Source of the DNA: Andreesenia sp964489735 | GTDB taxonomy: Bacteria; Bacillota; Clostridia; Tissierellales; Gottschalkiaceae | Direction: 5' to 3' | DNA length: 52,812 nucleotides | Assembly (NCBI GenBank): GCA_964489735.1 | Contig: CAZBAL010000012.1 | Location: forward strand, 1-52,812 | Shown: positions 18,079 through 26,506 of the stretch, piece after piece | Numbering within the stretch: position 1 is the stretch's first letter | Layout: each line of letters starts with the position of its first letter | Made by a program: the position numbers and the translations under genes | The notes under the pieces: generated by a model | Databases searched by the model: none | What the model was told of the DNA's origin: nothing | The model's input: the letters and a program-made list of their open reading frames with translations, nothing else

Positions 18079-19533
18079 ATGATAGATTTATATGTAAATC
18101 ATGATGCAGAATTTGAAATAGTCAATTTAGTTAAAGCATTCTTCTTTTTAAAGAAGATAAATATCCTAGACAGTATGGACGAAGCTTCAGAAGTGGTTCT
18201 CGATGAAAATATAAGAGTTGTAAACTTATGGTATGAAAACAAAGCAATCTCAAAAGTTTATTTAGGTGACAGAACAGTTGAGAAAATTCTGGAACTTAAA
18301 GAGGTAGATATACTAGAAGACTCAGAAGTGAAAAGAAGAAGGATTTGTCTAAGGAGAAATCTATTTGAAGCTTTGACTGAATTTACAGGAAAAAATATAG
18401 AATGGGGAATCTTGACTGGAATAAGACCAGTTAAGATAATCCATTCTTTATTTGAGAAAGGGTTTAGCGATTCGGAAATCAGAAAAGTGCTTAGTGAACA
18501 GTATAAAATACAGGATAAGAAAATAGAGCTCATCAAATCAATTGGAAAGACTGAAAGAGAGATTATATATCCTCTGGATTCAAGAAAGTATTCGCTGTAT
18601 ATTGGAATACCATTCTGTCCAACTAGATGTTCATACTGTTCATTCACGTCAAATAGATATGATGAAAAAATGGCTGATAGATATGTTGAGTTCCTAAAGT
18701 ATGAAATTGAAAAGAATGCGGACATGCTGAAAGATAGAGAGATAGATACAGTTTACATAGGAGGGGGTACTCCTACATCTCTTAATTCAGAGCAGCTTGA
18801 ATCAATCCTTGCCCATTTGAAAAAGTATTTTCCAGGTGAGTACAGGGAGTTTACGGTTGAAGCCGGAAGACCTGATACTATAGATAGAGAAAAACTGGAG
18901 ATATTAAAAAAATATGGAGTCGGTAGAATAAGCATAAATCCCCAGACCATGAATGACAAAACGTTAAAACTTATAGATAGAGACCATAGCACAGATGATA
19001 TTATTATGAAGTATAATCTGGCTAAAAAGGTGGGATTCGATTCGATAAATATGGATCTTATAATTGGTCTTCCTGATGAAGGACCTGAAGAGGTTAGAAC
19101 GACTATGGAAGCAATATATGAATTGAAACCGGATAATCTGACGATTCACACTATGGCACTTAAGAGAGATTCAATAATCTCTAGAAATATTGAAAAGTAT
19201 CATCTGTCTGAGACTGAAAAAATAGAGGAAATGCTGAATATCGCTGGAGAATATGCAGGCAAGATGAATCTTAAGCCGTATTATATGTATAGACAGAAAC
19301 AGATACTTGGCAATTTTGAAAATATAGGATATTCTTTAGAGGGAAAAGAATGCATTTACAATATAATGATGATGGAAGAAAAACAGACCATAATAGCATT
19401 GGGTGTAGGTTCTGTTTCAAAGATATTCTTTCCGGAAGAAGATAGGATAGAGAGAGTTCCTAATTTTAAAGATCTGAATGTCTATTTCAATAGAATAGAT
19501 GAAATGATAGAAAAAAAGAAAAAATATATATAA
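18079..19533 (+). CDS. hemZ: HemZ-type radical SAM coproporphyrinogen dehydrogenase-like protein
   Basis: This 484-residue radical SAM protein is related to oxygen-independent coproporphyrinogen III oxidase. A clostridial HemZ-type N-terminal region of about 165 residues, including WGILTGIRPVK, precedes the cluster motif PFCPTRCSYCSF. Further family motifs are YIGGGTPTSL, EAGRPDTID, RISINPQTMND, MDLIIGLPDEG and the C-terminal YYMYRQKQILGNFENIGYS. No other haem synthesis gene is visible in the window, so the actual substrate is not certain. The gap before it (17892-18078) holds nothing else I recognise. Confidence 0.88.
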   Translation: MIDLYVNHDAEFEIVNLVKAFFFLKKINILDSMDEASEVVLDENIRVVNLWYENKAISKVYLGDRTVEKILELKEVDILEDSEVKRRRICLRRNLFEALTEFTGKNIEWGILTGIRPVKIIHSLFEKGFSDSEIRKVLSEQYKIQDKKIELIKSIGKTEREIIYPLDSRKYSLYIGIPFCPTRCSYCSFTSNRYDEKMADRYVEFLKYEIEKNADMLKDREIDTVYIGGGTPTSLNSEQLESILAHLKKYFPGEYREFTVEAGRPDTIDREKLEILKKYGVGRISINPQTMNDKTLKLIDRDHSTDDIIMKYNLAKKVGFDSINMDLIIGLPDEGPEEVRTTMEAIYELKPDNLTIHTMALKRDSIISRNIEKYHLSETEKIEEMLNIAGEYAGKMNLKPYYMYRQKQILGNFENIGYSLEGKECIYNIMMMEEKQTIIALGVGSVSKIFFPEEDRIERVPNFKDLNVYFNRIDEMIEKKKKYI

Positions 19534-19578
19534 ATATTCAATATAAGATTAATTTAGTATAAATGTAGGGGGCGGTAA

Positions 19579-20838
19579 ATGATGATAAAAGGACCAAGAG
19601 GTACTAGTGATGTATTACCATCAGAGTCATATAAATGGATTTATCTTGAGAAGAAGTTCAGAGATATTTGCAGCAGATTTGACTTCAAAGAAATCAGAAC
19701 GCCTGTTTTTGAACACACAGAGCTTTTTGAAAGAGGAGTAGGAGAGACTACAGACGTTGTTCAAAAAGAAATGTATACATTCAAAGACAAAGGTGATAGA
19801 TCTATAACTCTAAAGCCGGAAGGAACAGCTCCGGTTGTTAGGTCTTATATAGAGAACAAGTTATATGCAGAGGCACAGCCTATAAAAGCGTATTATATAA
19901 TTCCTTGTTTCAGATATGAAAGACCTCAAGCGGGAAGACTTAGAGAATTTCATCAGCTAGGATTAGAAGTGTTTGGTACTCAGAATCCAGCTATGGATGC
20001 AGAAGTCATATCGCTTGTAGATACGTTTTTCAATGAAATTGGACTGGACAATATAGAACTTAGGATAAATAGCATAGGATGTCCTAAGTGCAGAAAAGAA
20101 TACAATGATAAACTAAAAGCATTCTTATCCGAAAAACTGGAATCTCTTTGTGAAACTTGTAATACGAGATATGATATCAATCCTATGAGAATAATAGACT
20201 GTAAAAATGAAAACTGTCAGAATGAATTGACAGATGTTCCAATGATGCTGGACAATATATGTGAAGAATGTCAGGAACATTTTGATTCGCTGAAAGCGTA
20301 TTTAGATAGTTTAGGAATAGAGTATATAGTAGATCCTAAGATAGTAAGAGGGCTTGACTATTACAATAAGACAGCGTTTGAATTTGTGTCAAAGGAAATA
20401 GGGACTCAAGCTACAGTTTGTGGTGGAGGTCGTTATGATAGACTGGTTGAATCTCTAGGTGGGAAAGATACACCAGCTGTTGGATTTGCTATGGGAATAG
20501 AGAGATTACTGCTGACCATAGAGAATTGTGGAATTGAGATTCCAGATGAAAACAAGCTGGATATATTCATAGCTACTATTGGCGAAAAGGCTGAAAAAGA
20601 AGCATTTAAACTTTTATTCAAACTCAGAAGCGAGGGAGTAAAAGGTGAAAAAGACTATTTAGATAGATCTATGAGAGCTCAGTTTAAATATGCAGATAAG
20701 CTGAACACGAGATATGTTGCGACAATAGGTGATGATGAAGTCGAAAATGGAACTGTTCAGCTTAAGAATATGGAAACTGGAGAACAGAAAGAAGTATCTG
20801 TAGATGAAATAAAAAATATTATTCTGGAGGAAAAATAA
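19579..20838 (+). CDS. hisS: histidyl-tRNA synthetase
   Basis: HisRS charges tRNA-His. The 419-residue class II enzyme shows GPRGTSDVLP at its start, motif 1 around FKEIRTPVFE, motif 2 in CFRYERPQAGRLREFHQ, the histidine-binding loops LDYYNKTAFEF and CGGGRYDRL, and motif 3 in GFAMGIERLLL. The C-terminal anticodon-binding domain is present. AGGGGGCGG lies just before two consecutive ATGs (19579 and 19582), either of which could be used. There is no T-box-sized leader: only 45 bases separate it from hemZ. Confidence 0.96.
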   Translation: MMIKGPRGTSDVLPSESYKWIYLEKKFRDICSRFDFKEIRTPVFEHTELFERGVGETTDVVQKEMYTFKDKGDRSITLKPEGTAPVVRSYIENKLYAEAQPIKAYYIIPCFRYERPQAGRLREFHQLGLEVFGTQNPAMDAEVISLVDTFFNEIGLDNIELRINSIGCPKCRKEYNDKLKAFLSEKLESLCETCNTRYDINPMRIIDCKNENCQNELTDVPMMLDNICEECQEHFDSLKAYLDSLGIEYIVDPKIVRGLDYYNKTAFEFVSKEIGTQATVCGGGRYDRLVESLGGKDTPAVGFAMGIERLLLTIENCGIEIPDENKLDIFIATIGEKAEKEAFKLLFKLRSEGVKGEKDYLDRSMRAQFKYADKLNTRYVATIGDDEVENGTVQLKNMETGEQKEVSVDEIKNIILEEK

Positions 20839-20841
20839 TAT

Positions 20842-22632
20842 ATGGAAACAATAGGCAGTTTAAGAAGAACCGATATGTGTGGAGATCTCAGAATAAGCGA
20901 CGAGAATAAAGAAGTTGTATTAATGGGATGGGTTCAGAAGAGAAGAAATCTTGGAGGTCTTACATTTGTTGACTTAAGAGATATTTCGGGAGTAGCTCAG
21001 ATTGTATTTGATGATGAAGTGTCAAAAGAATCATTTGAAAAAGCTCAGTCACTTAGAGGTGAGTTTGTAATCGCTGTAAGAGGTAAGGTTAAAGAGAGAC
21101 AGTCTAAGAATCCTGATATGCTTACAGGAGATATAGAGATATTTGCTGAAGAGCTTAAAGTACTCAGCAAAGCTGAAACACCTCCAATCTATATAAAAGA
21201 TGACGACGATGTAGCTGAGAATATGAGACTTAAATACAGGTATCTAGATCTCAGAAAATCTCGTATGCAGAAGATTCTTAAGACTAGACATCAGATAACT
21301 AGAGTGGTAAGAAATTTCCTTGATGAAAATAGCTTTATAGATGTTGAAACACCAATGCTTACAAAGCCAACACCAGAAGGGGCGAGAGACTACTTGGTTC
21401 CTTCGAGAGTGCATCCTGGAGAATTCTATGCACTTCCACAGTCGCCTCAATTGCTAAAGCAGTTACTGATGGTTGCAGGTTATGACAGATATTATCAGAT
21501 TACAAAATGCTTTAGAGATGAAGATTTAAGAGCGAATAGACAGCCGGAATTTACTCAGATAGATATGGAAATGTCTTTTGTGGATATGGAAGATGTCATA
21601 GAAATGAATGAAAAGCTGATCCAGAAAATATTCAAAGAAGTTAGAGGAATAGATTTAGAAATTCCATTTAAGAGAATGTGCTTTGATGAGGCTATGGGAA
21701 GATTTGGTTCAGATAAGCCGGACCTTAGATTTGGATTTGAACTGAAAGACCTTTCCGATATAGTTAAAAAGTCAGAATTTAAAGTGTTCAGTGGAGCAAT
21801 TGAAAATGGTGGCTCTGTCAGAGCGATCAATATTAAAGGATATGGAGATGAATTTTCAAGAAAAGGAATCTCTAAGCTTGAAGATACAGCAAAAACATTC
21901 GGAGCAAAAGGACTTGCTTGGATTAAGCTGACAGAAGAAGGAGTAACATCTCCTATAGCTAAATTCCTAAGCGAAGATGAAGTCAATGGAATAATTGAGA
22001 GAACCGAGGCTGAAACTGGTGATTTAGTTCTTATTGTTGCAGATACTAAATCAGTAGTTTTCACTACACTAGGAAATCTTAGAGTTCACATTGCTAATCA
22101 GTTAGATATTATAGACAAAGACAAATATGAGATACTTTGGGTAGTAGATTTCCCTCTATTTGAGTATGATGAAGATGAAAATAGATATGTTGCAAAACAC
22201 CATCCATTCACGCATCCGGTAGATGAAGATATAGAGCTACTAGAAACTGCACCTGAAAAGGTCAGAGCTAAAGCTTATGATATCGTAATAAATGGTGATG
22301 AAATAGGTGGAGGAAGTATCAGGATAAATGATAGAGACCTTCAGACTAAGATGTTCAAATCACTAGGACTTACAGAAGAAGTTGCAAGTGAAAAGTTTGG
22401 ATTCCTTTTAGAAGCGTTTAAATATGGAGTGCCTCCACACGGTGGACTTGCATACGGATTAGACAGATTTGTGATGATTTTAACTCAGACTGATAATATG
22501 AGAGATGTTATAGCGTTCCCTAAAACGCAGTCGGCTACTTGTCTGCTTACAGATGCACCTACGACTGTAGACCAGACACAGTTAGATGAATTATGCATAG
22601 AGTTTAATATAGAGGAAGACAAAAACGAATAA
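20842..22632 (+). CDS. aspS: aspartyl-tRNA synthetase, bacterial type
   Basis: The 596-residue bacterial AspRS has an N-terminal OB-fold anticodon domain (VVLMGWVQKRRNLGGLTFVDLRD), the class II catalytic core with TKPTPEGARDYLVPSR, YQITKCFRDEDLRANRQPEF and PPHGGLAYGLDRFVM, and the GAD insertion typical of the bacterial form. The end of hisS contains its GGAGG site, so the two are translated from one message. The order hisS-aspS is standard. Whether it is discriminating or also charges Asn cannot be told from the residues I can see. Confidence 0.96.
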   Translation: METIGSLRRTDMCGDLRISDENKEVVLMGWVQKRRNLGGLTFVDLRDISGVAQIVFDDEVSKESFEKAQSLRGEFVIAVRGKVKERQSKNPDMLTGDIEIFAEELKVLSKAETPPIYIKDDDDVAENMRLKYRYLDLRKSRMQKILKTRHQITRVVRNFLDENSFIDVETPMLTKPTPEGARDYLVPSRVHPGEFYALPQSPQLLKQLLMVAGYDRYYQITKCFRDEDLRANRQPEFTQIDMEMSFVDMEDVIEMNEKLIQKIFKEVRGIDLEIPFKRMCFDEAMGRFGSDKPDLRFGFELKDLSDIVKKSEFKVFSGAIENGGSVRAINIKGYGDEFSRKGISKLEDTAKTFGAKGLAWIKLTEEGVTSPIAKFLSEDEVNGIIERTEAETGDLVLIVADTKSVVFTTLGNLRVHIANQLDIIDKDKYEILWVVDFPLFEYDEDENRYVAKHHPFTHPVDEDIELLETAPEKVRAKAYDIVINGDEIGGGSIRINDRDLQTKMFKSLGLTEEVASEKFGFLLEAFKYGVPPHGGLAYGLDRFVMILTQTDNMRDVIAFPKTQSATCLLTDAPTTVDQTQLDELCIEFNIEEDKNE

Positions 22633-22766
22633 TCTTCCTGAAGATGAAATTGTACTGTTGCATAGTTTGTTTAAAACAAGACAGGCTTAGAATTTGATTT
22701 TGGCTAATATATTTAGTTTTTCGGTGATAATCTGAGGACTAGGTCAGAATAAGATTAATATAAAAT

Positions 22767-22830
22767 AAGAGTCAGTTGAGAACTGAATGAGGATCAATAC
22801 CTCTATTGCGTTCTCGAGCTGACTCTTTTA
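22767..22830 (+). terminator. long hairpin terminator after aspS
   Basis: AAGAGTCAG plus GAGAAC pair with GTTCTC plus CTGACTCTT, interrupted by a small internal loop. A smaller GAGG/CCTC hairpin sits in the apical part. T residues follow. It ends the hisS-aspS transcript. The large loop is unusual but no T-box motif is recognisable. Confidence 0.75.
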
Positions 22831-22927
22831 ATATTCTAAATCAAATTTAAGTTCTATACATACTTTCCTTCTTCAAAGCCCATGTGGTGAAGGTAACCAC
22901 CCAAGTTCTGAACAAATATAAAAGGGG

Positions 22928-23110
22928 TATAATCTATCTAATGCACAAATGGTAAAGATAGAAACAATAACCCTGGTTGGAAGTTCGAAGCTAGTATCAA
23001 CTCTTCAATGCACAAATGGTAAAGTTAGTTCTCGTGGAGTTATGGTTTTAAATTGCCGATTTAACTCTGCGAGGTACTCTGGTAAATACAGGCAGTATCA
23101 ATACTACCAG
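22928..23110 (+). ncRNA. candidate structured RNA element, unknown
   Basis: A TATAAT box lies at 22928-22933. Downstream is a 12-pair stem, CTCGTGGAGTTA (23031) with TAACTCTGCGAG (23062), around a 19-base loop. Two of its pairs are G-U in the plus-strand RNA but would be mismatches in minus-strand RNA, which favours rightward transcription. CTGGTA (23079) pairs with TACCAG (23105). CCTGGT near 22972 could instead pair with ACCAGG at 23106 and close the whole element. No known RNA family is recognised; this could also be a degenerate or recombined stretch. Confidence 0.25.
22941..23024 (+). repeat. 17-base direct repeat, two copies
   Basis: ATGCACAAATGGTAAAG occurs at 22941-22957 and exactly again at 23008-23024, 67 bases apart. 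Flanking bases do not match, so this is not simply a duplication of a longer block. Each copy reads as the four-residue frame MHKW followed by a stop, which may be chance. Confidence 0.8.
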
Positions 23111-24261
23111 GCTGGGTTAAACACATTGAACAGTGTTTCAACCTCCACTTTTGCCTGAGGATTTACTTTAAACCTAAGATTTTGAATAGACTTTCTATTT
23201 ACAGGGCCACTGATTTTAAAATCATCTGAGTATAGATCACCAGTAAGTTCAAAGTCTTCATATATATAGTCATTTTGATAAACACCAAGCGCAAGTAGGA
23301 TAACCTGCTTTGCTCCGGCAGCTTTTAACAAGTTTCTAGCAGCTTCGAATGAAAAGCCGTGATTCTGAAAATCATCTATTACACAGATTGTGGCACCTTC
23401 TATCCTATTTTTAAAAGCAGGATTAAGATGCAGTGTTTCTAGATTGATCTTTGTACCTTCTTCGTATCTTACCATAATAGGTATTTCATGAGCTACATCT
23501 TTCTCTTTATGTCTTACTAAGAGATTTCCTTCTATAAAATCTTCCCTGTTTTTCATACCGGAATTTACATCGATTGAATCTTTAAATTCCATCATTTTTC
23601 CATCTAACTTGAGATTTGATTTCGGAAATACAGTCCATATATCGACATCATTAAAATCTGCTAGATTATTTGATAGAGCAGAAACCATATCATATTTCAG
23701 AATATCAAAAAAAGTATTCTTCTCTTCACCATGGAGTATAGACAAGAAATTTTCTATCATTTTACCTTCATTTGTGGATGTACTGAAATATCTGAATTTT
23801 GCATCTAATAGTGAGTAGAATTGTGTACCGTCATCAAATGTTCGTCTAGTATGCCAGAAATTATTGTTATTAGAATGTTTTATTATCTGGTACATCTGTC
23901 TTGGCTTATCAACTTTCACACCGTATTTTTCAGCTTTTGCTTCAATGTTTTCAGCCCACATTGGAGTCACAAAAAGTGCTTTTATCTCAGTTGACAGTTC
24001 AAAAAGTGAATCTTTTTCAGATATAAATACAGATGGATCTTCTGAGTTTTTAGCCAGTTCAATGAATTCATTTTCAGATATGAAACTGAAATCTTTCACT
24101 TGTTCATCATATGCACTGTAATCTTCCATATTTCCATCAAGTATGTAGACTTGATTTCCCTCTGTTTTCAGATTGCTAAGGTTTAACAATATATTTTCTA
24201 TTAGCTTTGTATCGTTTAAAGCTTTTATTATATAGTCAGCTATTGAAATGTTTTTAGCCAT
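23104..24261 (-). CDS. uncharacterised protein with a phosphoribosyltransferase-like C-terminal domain
   Basis: This leftward gene encodes 385 residues. Around residue 300 it has TICVIDDFQNHGFSFEAA, matching the PRPP-binding loop of type I phosphoribosyltransferases (hydrophobic run, two acidic residues, then a small-residue loop). The preceding part (VRYEEGTKINLETLHLNPAF) would be the core of that domain. The N-terminal 200 residues are acidic and unlike anything I can name. No signal peptide or membrane segment is seen. The ATG at 24261 has a perfect AGGAGG site. Its end converges on the structured stretch after aspS. The domain assignment is moderate and the function unknown. Confidence 0.6.
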   Translation of the reverse strand: MAKNISIADYIIKALNDTKLIENILLNLSNLKTEGNQVYILDGNMEDYSAYDEQVKDFSFISENEFIELAKNSEDPSVFISEKDSLFELSTEIKALFVTPMWAENIEAKAEKYGVKVDKPRQMYQIIKHSNNNNFWHTRRTFDDGTQFYSLLDAKFRYFSTSTNEGKMIENFLSILHGEEKNTFFDILKYDMVSALSNNLADFNDVDIWTVFPKSNLKLDGKMMEFKDSIDVNSGMKNREDFIEGNLLVRHKEKDVAHEIPIMVRYEEGTKINLETLHLNPAFKNRIEGATICVIDDFQNHGFSFEAARNLLKAAGAKQVILLALGVYQNDYIYEDFELTGDLYSDDFKISGPVNRKSIQNLRFKVNPQAKVEVETLFNVFNPAW

Positions 24262-24296
24262 TTAAAATTCCTCCTAAACAAGAACTCATACTTAAT

Positions 24297-24305
24297 ATTA
24301 TATCA
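24297..24305 (-). promoter_or_regulatory. extended -10 promoter box for the leftward phosphoribosyltransferase-like gene
   Basis: Read on the minus strand this is TGATATAAT, about 35 bases before the ATG at 24261. It faces away from the sirtuin promoter, so the two genes are divergently transcribed from a 240-base region. Confidence 0.55.
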
Positions 24306-24418
24306 AATTATATGTATAACTGATATTGTCTTTCAGTATATTATCAGCATTAACTACAATAAAGTTCTAGTATAACTATTAATTGACTGTTTATGAGTGT
24401 TTAATAGTTTTTGTGAAT

Positions 24419-24447
24419 TTGGGTGATAGGGTTATGTTTGTTATAAT
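24419..24447 (+). promoter_or_regulatory. promoter of the sirtuin gene
   Basis: TTGGGT at 24419 and TATAAT at 24442 are separated by 17 bases, with TGT directly before the -10 (extended form). The start codon lies about 55 bases downstream. Confidence 0.6.
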
Positions 24448-24501
24448 GGGTATAGAAGAGTATAGATACCATATAAATTAGAAAGGCTAGAGGTGATTAT
24501 C

Positions 24502-25236
24502 TTGACGGATATTCAAAGATTCAGAGAGATTATTAAGAATAGTAACAATATAGTGTTTTTTGGAGGGGCAGGGGTATCAACTAATAGCAATATACCGGAT
24601 TTCAGATCGGATGATGGACTTTATAACGAAGATTTAGGAATCAATTATCCGCCTGAATTTTTATTGAGTAGAACTTTTTTCTTACAGAATCCGGATATGT
24701 TTTCAGAATATTACAAGGGAAAACTGATTCATCCTGATGCCGGTCCTAACTGTGCACATAATGTACTTGCAAAGCTTGAAAAAATGGGTAAACTTAAAGC
24801 CGTTATAACACAGAATATTGACAACTTGCATCAGATGGCAGGCTCTGAAAACGTACTGGAGATTCACGGAACACTATACAGACATTATTGCGTGGACTGC
24901 GGAAAGGAGTTTTCTATGGATTATGTATTAAAGGAAAAAGGTCTTGTCAGATGTGATAGTTGTGATGGAATTGTAAGACCTGATGTAGTACTGTATGAAG
25001 AAGCTTTAGATGATTATGTTATGGGAAAAGCTATAGAACACGTTAGAAATGCGGATACTATGATTGTAGCGGGGACTTCACTTGTGGTGTATCCCGCAGC
25101 TGGACTTGTGCAGTATTTTAATGGAAAGAATCTTATCATAATAAATAGAGATTCGACAAGTTATGACAAAGATGCAGACTTAGTATTTAATGAAGATATA
25201 TGCGAAGTGTTAGAAGCTGCTACGGAGTCGCTGTAG
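24502..25236 (+). CDS. cobB: NAD-dependent protein deacylase, sirtuin
   Basis: This 244-residue sirtuin removes acyl groups from lysines using NAD. The TTG at 24502 is chosen because AGAGGTGAT lies just before it; a GTG at 24493 in the same frame lies inside that site. The NAD pocket is GGAGVSTNSNIPDFRS at residues 21-36, TQNIDNLH is present, and the catalytic histidine is in EIHGTLYRHYC. Zinc cysteines are CVDCG and RCDSC. VAGTSLVVYPAAGL matches the class U/III bacterial pattern. The gene has its own promoter and is not obviously part of an operon. Confidence 0.94.
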   Translation: MTDIQRFREIIKNSNNIVFFGGAGVSTNSNIPDFRSDDGLYNEDLGINYPPEFLLSRTFFLQNPDMFSEYYKGKLIHPDAGPNCAHNVLAKLEKMGKLKAVITQNIDNLHQMAGSENVLEIHGTLYRHYCVDCGKEFSMDYVLKEKGLVRCDSCDGIVRPDVVLYEEALDDYVMGKAIEHVRNADTMIVAGTSLVVYPAAGLVQYFNGKNLIIINRDSTSYDKDADLVFNEDICEVLEAATESL

Positions 25237-25434
25237 TAGTAAAATCAAGCACTAATTCGTATACAGTCAAGAAAAAAATGGATATTAATGGAATAAAGAT
25301 AATAGTAATGTTCATTATGGGGCTAGTGAGTGATATAATATTATAGGTAATATAGTTTTCAAAATAGAAGTTATATTAATAATAATAAGATGTAAATTGA
25401 AAGCTATAAGATTATATTGAGAGAGGATGTTCAA

Positions 25435-25959
25435 ATGAAAGCGAAAGAGTTGGTTACAGCAGCGGTACTGCTTGCATTAGGAACAATTTTACATATGATT
25501 GTTCCACCATTATTTTTAGGAATTAAGCCGGACTTTCTACTTGCGATGATGTTTGTTGCGATAATTATAAATCCCAATATTAAAAACACCATTGCAGTGG
25601 GAGTGGTTGCCGGTATATTAGCTGCATTAACTACGGGAATGCCGGGGGGGCAGATACCTTCGATTTTTGACAAGCTTGGTTCGGCAATTATTGTATATGC
25701 AATTTATAAAGCTGCAAGGATAGACCGAGATAGTTCAAATAGTTTGATGGTAAAAGCAGGAGTGTTAGGTTTTTTAGGTACTTTAGTGAGTGGAGTAATA
25801 TTTTTAACAGGAGTTATGATGCTTTCTGGATTGCCGGGAGGAAACAGCTTTGGTCACTTTGTTTACGGGATTGTACTACCTACATCAGTAGCAAACGCAA
25901 TAATAGTTGTCATTATGGTTAGGCTGCTAGTAGCTGTAATGCCTAGTCAAAATAGATAG
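25435..25959 (+). CDS. trpP: TrpP-like tryptophan transporter
   Basis: This 174-residue membrane protein has about five hydrophobic helices. LGTILHMIVPPLFLGIKPDF followed by LLAMMFVAIIINPN resembles TrpP (YhaG), the ECF-like tryptophan uptake protein of Firmicutes. FDKLGSAIIVYAIY and LPTSVANAIIVVIMV are also typical. I start at ATG 25435, eight bases after GAGAGG; the longer frame from 25417 begins before that site. The 198-base space upstream has a TATAAT at about 25333, but I see no T-box or convincing TRAP-binding series. Confidence 0.8.
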   Translation: MKAKELVTAAVLLALGTILHMIVPPLFLGIKPDFLLAMMFVAIIINPNIKNTIAVGVVAGILAALTTGMPGGQIPSIFDKLGSAIIVYAIYKAARIDRDSSNSLMVKAGVLGFLGTLVSGVIFLTGVMMLSGLPGGNSFGHFVYGIVLPTSVANAIIVVIMVRLLVAVMPSQNR

Positions 25960-26038
25960 ATCAAATGGGTTTCTCGATAACTTAGTTATACAAATAATTA
26001 GCAAAATAGTGTAGATATATAGATTAAAGATGAAAATA

Positions 26039-26047
26039 TGTTATAAT
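26039..26047 (+). promoter_or_regulatory. extended -10 promoter box before the shell protein gene
   Basis: TGTTATAAT lies about 37 bases before the ATG at 26084. Together with the terminator after the gene it suggests that the shell protein is transcribed alone. Confidence 0.55.
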
Positions 26048-26083
26048 TAGAATAACAGACTATGTATTTTAGGAGGATTTGGT

Positions 26084-26362
26084 ATGAGCAAAGCTTTAGG
26101 AATGATAGAAACTTACGGACTTACTCCAGCTGTAGAAGCTGCAGATGCAATGGTAAAAGCTGCAAGTGTTGAGCTTGAAGGATATAAATCAACTGGTGCA
26201 GGACATGTTACTGTAATGGTTAGAGGAGACGTTGGTGCTGTAAGAGCTGCTGTAGATGCAGGAACTGATATGGCTAAGCAATATGGAACTGTTATAGCAG
26301 TTCATGTAATACCAGCGCCACACGAAGAGTTAGATAAAGCGCTTAAAGACAAATTAGCTTAA
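26084..26362 (+). CDS. bacterial microcompartment shell protein (BMC-H, EutM/PduA-like)
   Basis: The 92-residue protein is one complete BMC domain, the hexamer-forming tile of microcompartment shells. Opening ALGMIETYGLTPAVEAADAM and the edge motif MVRGDVGAVRAAVDAG are diagnostic, as is the late VIPAPHEELDKAL. The pore loop reads STGAGHVTV, where PduA-type proteins usually have IGSGLVTV, so the central pore would be lined by a histidine-containing loop. AGGAGG lies 7 bases upstream. There is no other shell, enzyme or vertex gene in the window: neighbours are a tryptophan transporter and a MoxR/VWA pair. Confidence 0.93.
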   Translation: MSKALGMIETYGLTPAVEAADAMVKAASVELEGYKSTGAGHVTVMVRGDVGAVRAAVDAGTDMAKQYGTVIAVHVIPAPHEELDKALKDKLA

Positions 26363-26382
26363 TTTAAATATTAGTTACACCT

Positions 26383-26411
26383 AGGAAATACAATATTGTA
26401 TTTCCTTTTTT
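26383..26411 (+). terminator. perfect palindromic terminator after the shell protein gene
   Basis: AGGAAATACA and TGTATTTCCT pair perfectly around ATAT, and T residues follow. It lies 20 bases after the stop codon and isolates the shell protein from the downstream ATPase. Confidence 0.92.
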
Positions 26412-26506
26412 ATGCGCGTATTTTAGAAATAGAGTAGATAGCGAACTACGGTATAAATAATAAATTTAGAATAGAAATCATAGATTTTTTATAAGGAGTA
26501 ATAGTT

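Larger units (their letters stand above)
22633..23103. other. non-coding stretch between aspS and the phosphoribosyltransferase-like gene
   Basis: There is no convincing gene in these 471 bases. It holds the aspS terminator (22767-22830), a promoter-like TATAAT (22928), two copies of a 17-base repeat and a strong hairpin (23031-23073), annotated separately. A short open frame at 22949-23158 runs antisense over the end of the next gene and is not believable as a protein. Confidence 0.7.

Noticed and set aside
19534..19578. Leader regulation of hisS
   Set aside because: Only 45 bases separate it from hemZ, too short for a T-box; the ribosome site fills most of the space.
22978..22995. GTTCGAA suggesting a tRNA T-loop
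   Set aside because: No matching acceptor, D or anticodon arms can be formed around it.
22949..23158. Rightward 69-codon open frame after aspS
   Set aside because: It runs antisense into the end of a real gene, has no ribosome site, and covers hairpins and a direct repeat; it looks non-coding.
25237..25434. T-box or TRAP-binding leader before trpP
   Set aside because: There is no T-box sequence or terminator hairpin, and GAG/TAG triplets are not regularly spaced.
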